A stretch of 7,444 nucleotides of DNA from an uncultured Bacteroidales bacterium. Its GTDB lineage: Bacteria; Bacteroidota; Bacteroidia; Bacteroidales; FEN-979. Positions 5,286 to 7,444 of the stretch are shown here, in pieces. The translations under genes and the position numbers were made by a program. The stretch's first letter is position 1; each line of letters begins with the position of its first letter. The notes beneath the pieces were generated by a model that did no database searches, had not been told where the DNA came from, and saw only the letters and a program-made list of their open reading frames with translations. The stretch lies in assembly GCA_903928285.1 (NCBI GenBank), contig CAIYQH010000137.1, forward strand, positions 1 through 7,444. The letters run 5' to 3'.

Positions 5286-6965
5286 TTATTTTACCAGTTT
5301 CAGCAGATCCTCCTCCACGGCCATTCCCTTCATCTGCATCTCCTGGAGGAGTTGCTTCAATTTATCATCGCGTCCCTGCTGGTGGTAAAGCAGCGCCAGG
5401 TTGTGGTTTGCCTGCGGGTTCAGAGGGTCCATCTCAATGGTCTTCACGAGGTTGACGGCGGCGCTGTCGAGGCTGTTCCGCTCAAAGGCGATTTGTGCCA
5501 TCAGAAAATATACATCGGGCAGCGGGTTATGGAGCAGCTCCTTGCGGAAGTAATATTCGGCGCTATCGGACCGGTGCTTTGAAAAGAGGACCTTTCCCAG
5601 GTAATAATTGAGATTTTTCAAGTTGGGGTCGAGCCTGTATGCCTCCCTGAAGAGGCGTTCGCGGTCGGCGGGATCTTCGACCTTGGTACCCAGCAGGGTG
5701 CGGGCGAAGGCCGAATGGGGCGATCCCTCCACGGCATGGGTCCAGAAGGTAAGCGGATCGCTGAAATAGGCCGAACGGACAAAGCTTTGCACAGAAAAAA
5801 GCAGTACGATCGCTACCACAACAGCCAGTTTTTTCCCGGGCTCCAGTGTTTTGCCGAAGGGCAGCGTCTGGCTGAGCATCAGCAGGATGCCGATCATGGG
5901 AAGATAGAGACGGTGTTCAAACACCTGGTCGTTCAGTGATTTGGGAACGATCAGCACCGGCATGAGAAAGAGGATGAACCAGAAAAGCCCCAGCCAGGTA
6001 AGGGGTTTGGAGTAGCTTTTCGAATAGACGATCAGCGCAACAAAACCGGCAATGGCCACGAATCCCCATATCATGGTGATATCCCCCGTTTCGGGGAATA
6101 CGGTCAGGTTTACCGGGATGAAGATTTTCCCCACATATTGCACGATCACGCCGATCCTTCCCAGTCCCGTCATCAGCATGCTGCCCGGCGTGGTCCAGTC
6201 CTTCGAAAGGGTAGCGGTTGACCTTACAAGCATCCAGATGGCCATCGCCATGATCCAGCCGGCTATGGGCATGAGCAATTTTTTCCAGCCCGGTTTCAGA
6301 CAAGTCAGCGAAAAGATGGCCATGATCACCGGGATGATGATAGCCGTTTCCTTGGTGAAGAGGGCAGCCAGCAGGGCCAGCACATGGAGTGCAAGGATAA
6401 CCGGCGAGGGTTTTTCAAGGTATCGGATCAGCAGGAGGAAGGCGGTGAGGAAAAAGATCATCAGCAGCATGTCGTTGCGGCCCGGGATCCAGGCCACCGC
6501 CTGGGTGAGCACCGGGTGAAGGGCAAAGAGCAGCGAAAGCAGGAAGGAGTCGGCCGGGGGGATCTTGATCTTCTTCAGGAAGAGGAATAACAGGCACACC
6601 GACAGGATATGGAACAGCAGGTTGGTGAAATGGTACCCGGCAGGTTTGACGCCGAAAAGGCGGGATTCAAGAATGAAATCAACCAGGAACAGCGGACGGT
6701 AATAGACATCCCGCGTGGGGTTGAAGAGCCCGCGCTTGAACGAAACGGCGATGTTATGCGCATCGGCGTTGTAGGAGGCGTTTTCGACAATGAAGATGGA
6801 ATCGTCGAGTTTCGTATAGCCGAAAAGCAGGGTCCTGGAATAGACCACGAAGGTAAGCGATGCCAGCACCAGGATCGAAAACAGGGTATTGTTGAACCGA
6901 CTCTCGAAGGTCGCCGCGGGGAGTTTCCTTGCAGTTTTCGGATTTTTTACGGGTGGTTTTTTCAT
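5286..6965 (-). CDS. TMTC-like GT-C membrane glycosyltransferase with C-terminal TPRs (559 aa)
   Basis: A polytopic membrane protein (about 10 hydrophobic stretches between 28 and 397) followed by a soluble tail. The first extramembrane loop carries the acidic pair D54-D55 (TKLDDSIFI), typical of GT-C enzymes using polyprenyl-phosphate sugars. Further motifs match the TMTC/bacterial TPR-glycosyltransferase group: YYRPLFLVDF (88-97), GYHFTNLLFH (110-119), HPV...AWIPGRNDML (150-167), FTKE (203-206) and EHRLYLP (350-356). TPR-like helices occupy about 405-545, with F.TH..E.SPHSAFA, LDPN, MDPLNPQANHNLALLY units. Animal TMTCs are protein O-mannosyltransferases; the acceptor of this bacterial protein is unknown. 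The N-terminus is basic (KKPPVKNPKTARK) as expected for a cytosolic tail. The gene is monocistronic here and convergent with the transporter. Upstream of its start lie the repeat tracts; only an imperfect -7-like TATATTTT is seen close to the ATG. Confidence 0.85.
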   Translation of the reverse strand: MKKPPVKNPKTARKLPAATFESRFNNTLFSILVLASLTFVVYSRTLLFGYTKLDDSIFIVENASYNADAHNIAVSFKRGLFNPTRDVYYRPLFLVDFILESRLFGVKPAGYHFTNLLFHILSVCLLFLFLKKIKIPPADSFLLSLLFALHPVLTQAVAWIPGRNDMLLMIFFLTAFLLLIRYLEKPSPVILALHVLALLAALFTKETAIIIPVIMAIFSLTCLKPGWKKLLMPIAGWIMAMAIWMLVRSTATLSKDWTTPGSMLMTGLGRIGVIVQYVGKIFIPVNLTVFPETGDITMIWGFVAIAGFVALIVYSKSYSKPLTWLGLFWFILFLMPVLIVPKSLNDQVFEHRLYLPMIGILLMLSQTLPFGKTLEPGKKLAVVVAIVLLFSVQSFVRSAYFSDPLTFWTHAVEGSPHSAFARTLLGTKVEDPADRERLFREAYRLDPNLKNLNYYLGKVLFSKHRSDSAEYYFRKELLHNPLPDVYFLMAQIAFERNSLDSAAVNLVKTIEMDPLNPQANHNLALLYHQQGRDDKLKQLLQEMQMKGMAVEEDLLKLVK

Positions 6966-6996
6966 GCGATAAAAATATAAAAAACAAAGGGAATAT

Positions 6997-7198
6997 TGAA
7001 AAATGAAAAATGAAAAATGAATATCGAATATTGAATATCGAAGCCCGAATACCGGGTGTCGGTTTCGGATTTCGTAATTCAGATTTCAGATTTCGTAATT
7101 CAGATTTCAGACGTAATTCATTTTCAGATTTCGTATTTCAGACTCTTTTGATTTCGTAATTCGAGGACCGGATATCGAATAACGAATTTTGAACGGGG
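6997..7198 (+). repeat. Degenerate heptamer-period repeat tract
   Basis: The tract keeps a 7-bp rhythm through changing motifs. It opens with three perfect TGAAAAA units (6997-7017) and three GAATATY units (7019-7039), followed by weaker GAA-starting heptamers. From 7061 it becomes an alternation of GATTTCG, TAATTCA and GATTTCA. The pair GATTTCG-TAATTCA occurs identically at 7068-7081 and 7089-7102, with a TAATTCG variant at 7150-7163. GATATCG, AATAACG and AATTTTG units close it. Phase slips occur at 7110-7113, 7121-7126 and 7141-7149. It begins 32 bp upstream of the start of the minus-strand glycosyltransferase and does not look coding. Confidence 0.8.
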
Positions 7199-7330
7199 GA
7201 CGACGCAAGGACGACGCAAGGACGACGCAAGGACGACGCAAGGACAACGCAGGGATGACGCAGGGATGACGCAAGGATGACGCAGGGATGACGCAGGGAT
7301 GACGCAGGGATGACGCAGGGATGACGCAGG
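7199..7330 (+). repeat. 11-bp tandem array, 12 perfect-length copies
   Basis: Twelve consecutive 11-bp units without indels. Units 1-4 are GACGACGCAAG, unit 5 is GACAACGCAGG, unit 7 is GATGACGCAAG, and units 6 and 8-12 are GATGACGCAGG. Two homogeneous blocks meet at units 5-7, as expected from separate slippage expansions. On the plus strand the GATGACG units place a TGA in each frame in turn. On the minus strand all frames stay open, which is a side effect of the repeat. There are no spacers, so it is a minisatellite and not a CRISPR. Confidence 0.95.
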
Positions 7331-7346
7331 AGAATAGGGGGAAGAT

Positions 7347-7444
7347 CGGGAGATTTACGGAGATTTGACGGGAGACTAACGGAGAATTAACGGAGAAAAA
7401 ATAGTGATTAACGGAGAATTGACGGGAGATTAACGGAGAATTAA
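7347..7444 (+). repeat. Second 11-bp tandem array, different unit, continuing past the window
   Basis: Units of 11 bp run in register: CGGGAGATTTA, CGGAGATTTGA, CGGGAGACTAA, CGGAGAATTAA (7347-7390). A 21-bp irregular unit follows at 7391-7411, then CGGAGAATTGA, CGGGAGATTAA and CGGAGAATTAA (7412-7444). The last unit ends exactly at the window edge, so the array probably continues. Period and the ACG(C/G)AG core are shared with the preceding array. The 16 bp between them (7331-7346) are unassigned. Confidence 0.85.

Noticed and set aside
7199..7330. Repetitive protein on the minus strand of the 11-bp array
   Set aside because: All three minus frames are open simply because the repeat unit lacks stop trinucleotides; no start, ribosome site or domain supports coding.
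6997..7444. CRISPR array
   Set aside because: Repeats are 7-11 bp and directly adjacent, with no unique spacers and no cas genes.

Overview
The window looks like part of a chromosome from a Bacteroidota bacterium, probably an environmental Bacteroidales-like lineage. I infer this from four things: elements matching the Bacteroidota -7 promoter consensus TAnnTTTG ahead of three transcription units, most starts lacking a strong Shine-Dalgarno sequence, an HU/IHF-like protein followed by a tiny lysine/arginine-rich ORF, and a decayed FISUMP-type (Fibrobacter succinogenes major paralogous domain) lipoprotein gene. No phage, CRISPR, rRNA or tRNA was seen.

Layout. 1-41 (-): the first 13 codons of a small very basic protein, cut by the window edge. 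63-353 (-): HU/IHF-family DNA-binding protein. 354-542: divergent promoter region. 543-1607 (+): MutY adenine glycosylase with an intact 4Fe-4S motif. 1608-2722: a 1.1 kb AT-rich stretch without an intact gene of any size. It holds a stray copy of an 11-bp repeat unit, a diverged hairpin, a strongly structured palindromic element (1830-2005), a FISUMP pseudogene (2069-2483), and a promoter with a roughly 140-nt leader that contains a 16-codon upstream ORF. 2723-3997 and 4016-5263 (+): a two-gene operon. 5286-6965 (-): a convergent GT-C-type membrane glycosyltransferase with C-terminal TPRs. 6997-7444: three adjacent tandem-repeat tracts with 7-, 11- and 11-bp periods, the last running off the window.

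The most interesting biology is the two-gene operon. The first protein is soluble and carries PRC-barrel-like regions, then the MgtE_N superhelix and a CBS pair, i.e. the cytosolic Mg2+-sensing gate of the MgtE channel without its membrane pore. The second is an Nramp-fold transporter whose metal-site signatures are altered: TM1 DPGN reads DAGG, and TM6 MPH reads APW. This suggests a split system in which an MgtE-type sensor controls an Nramp-like Mg2+/Mn2+ transporter. Its leader contains an acidic/proline-bearing mini-ORF whose stop abuts a small hairpin whose loop is complementary to part of an unusually strong Shine-Dalgarno sequence. Those leader readings are speculative.
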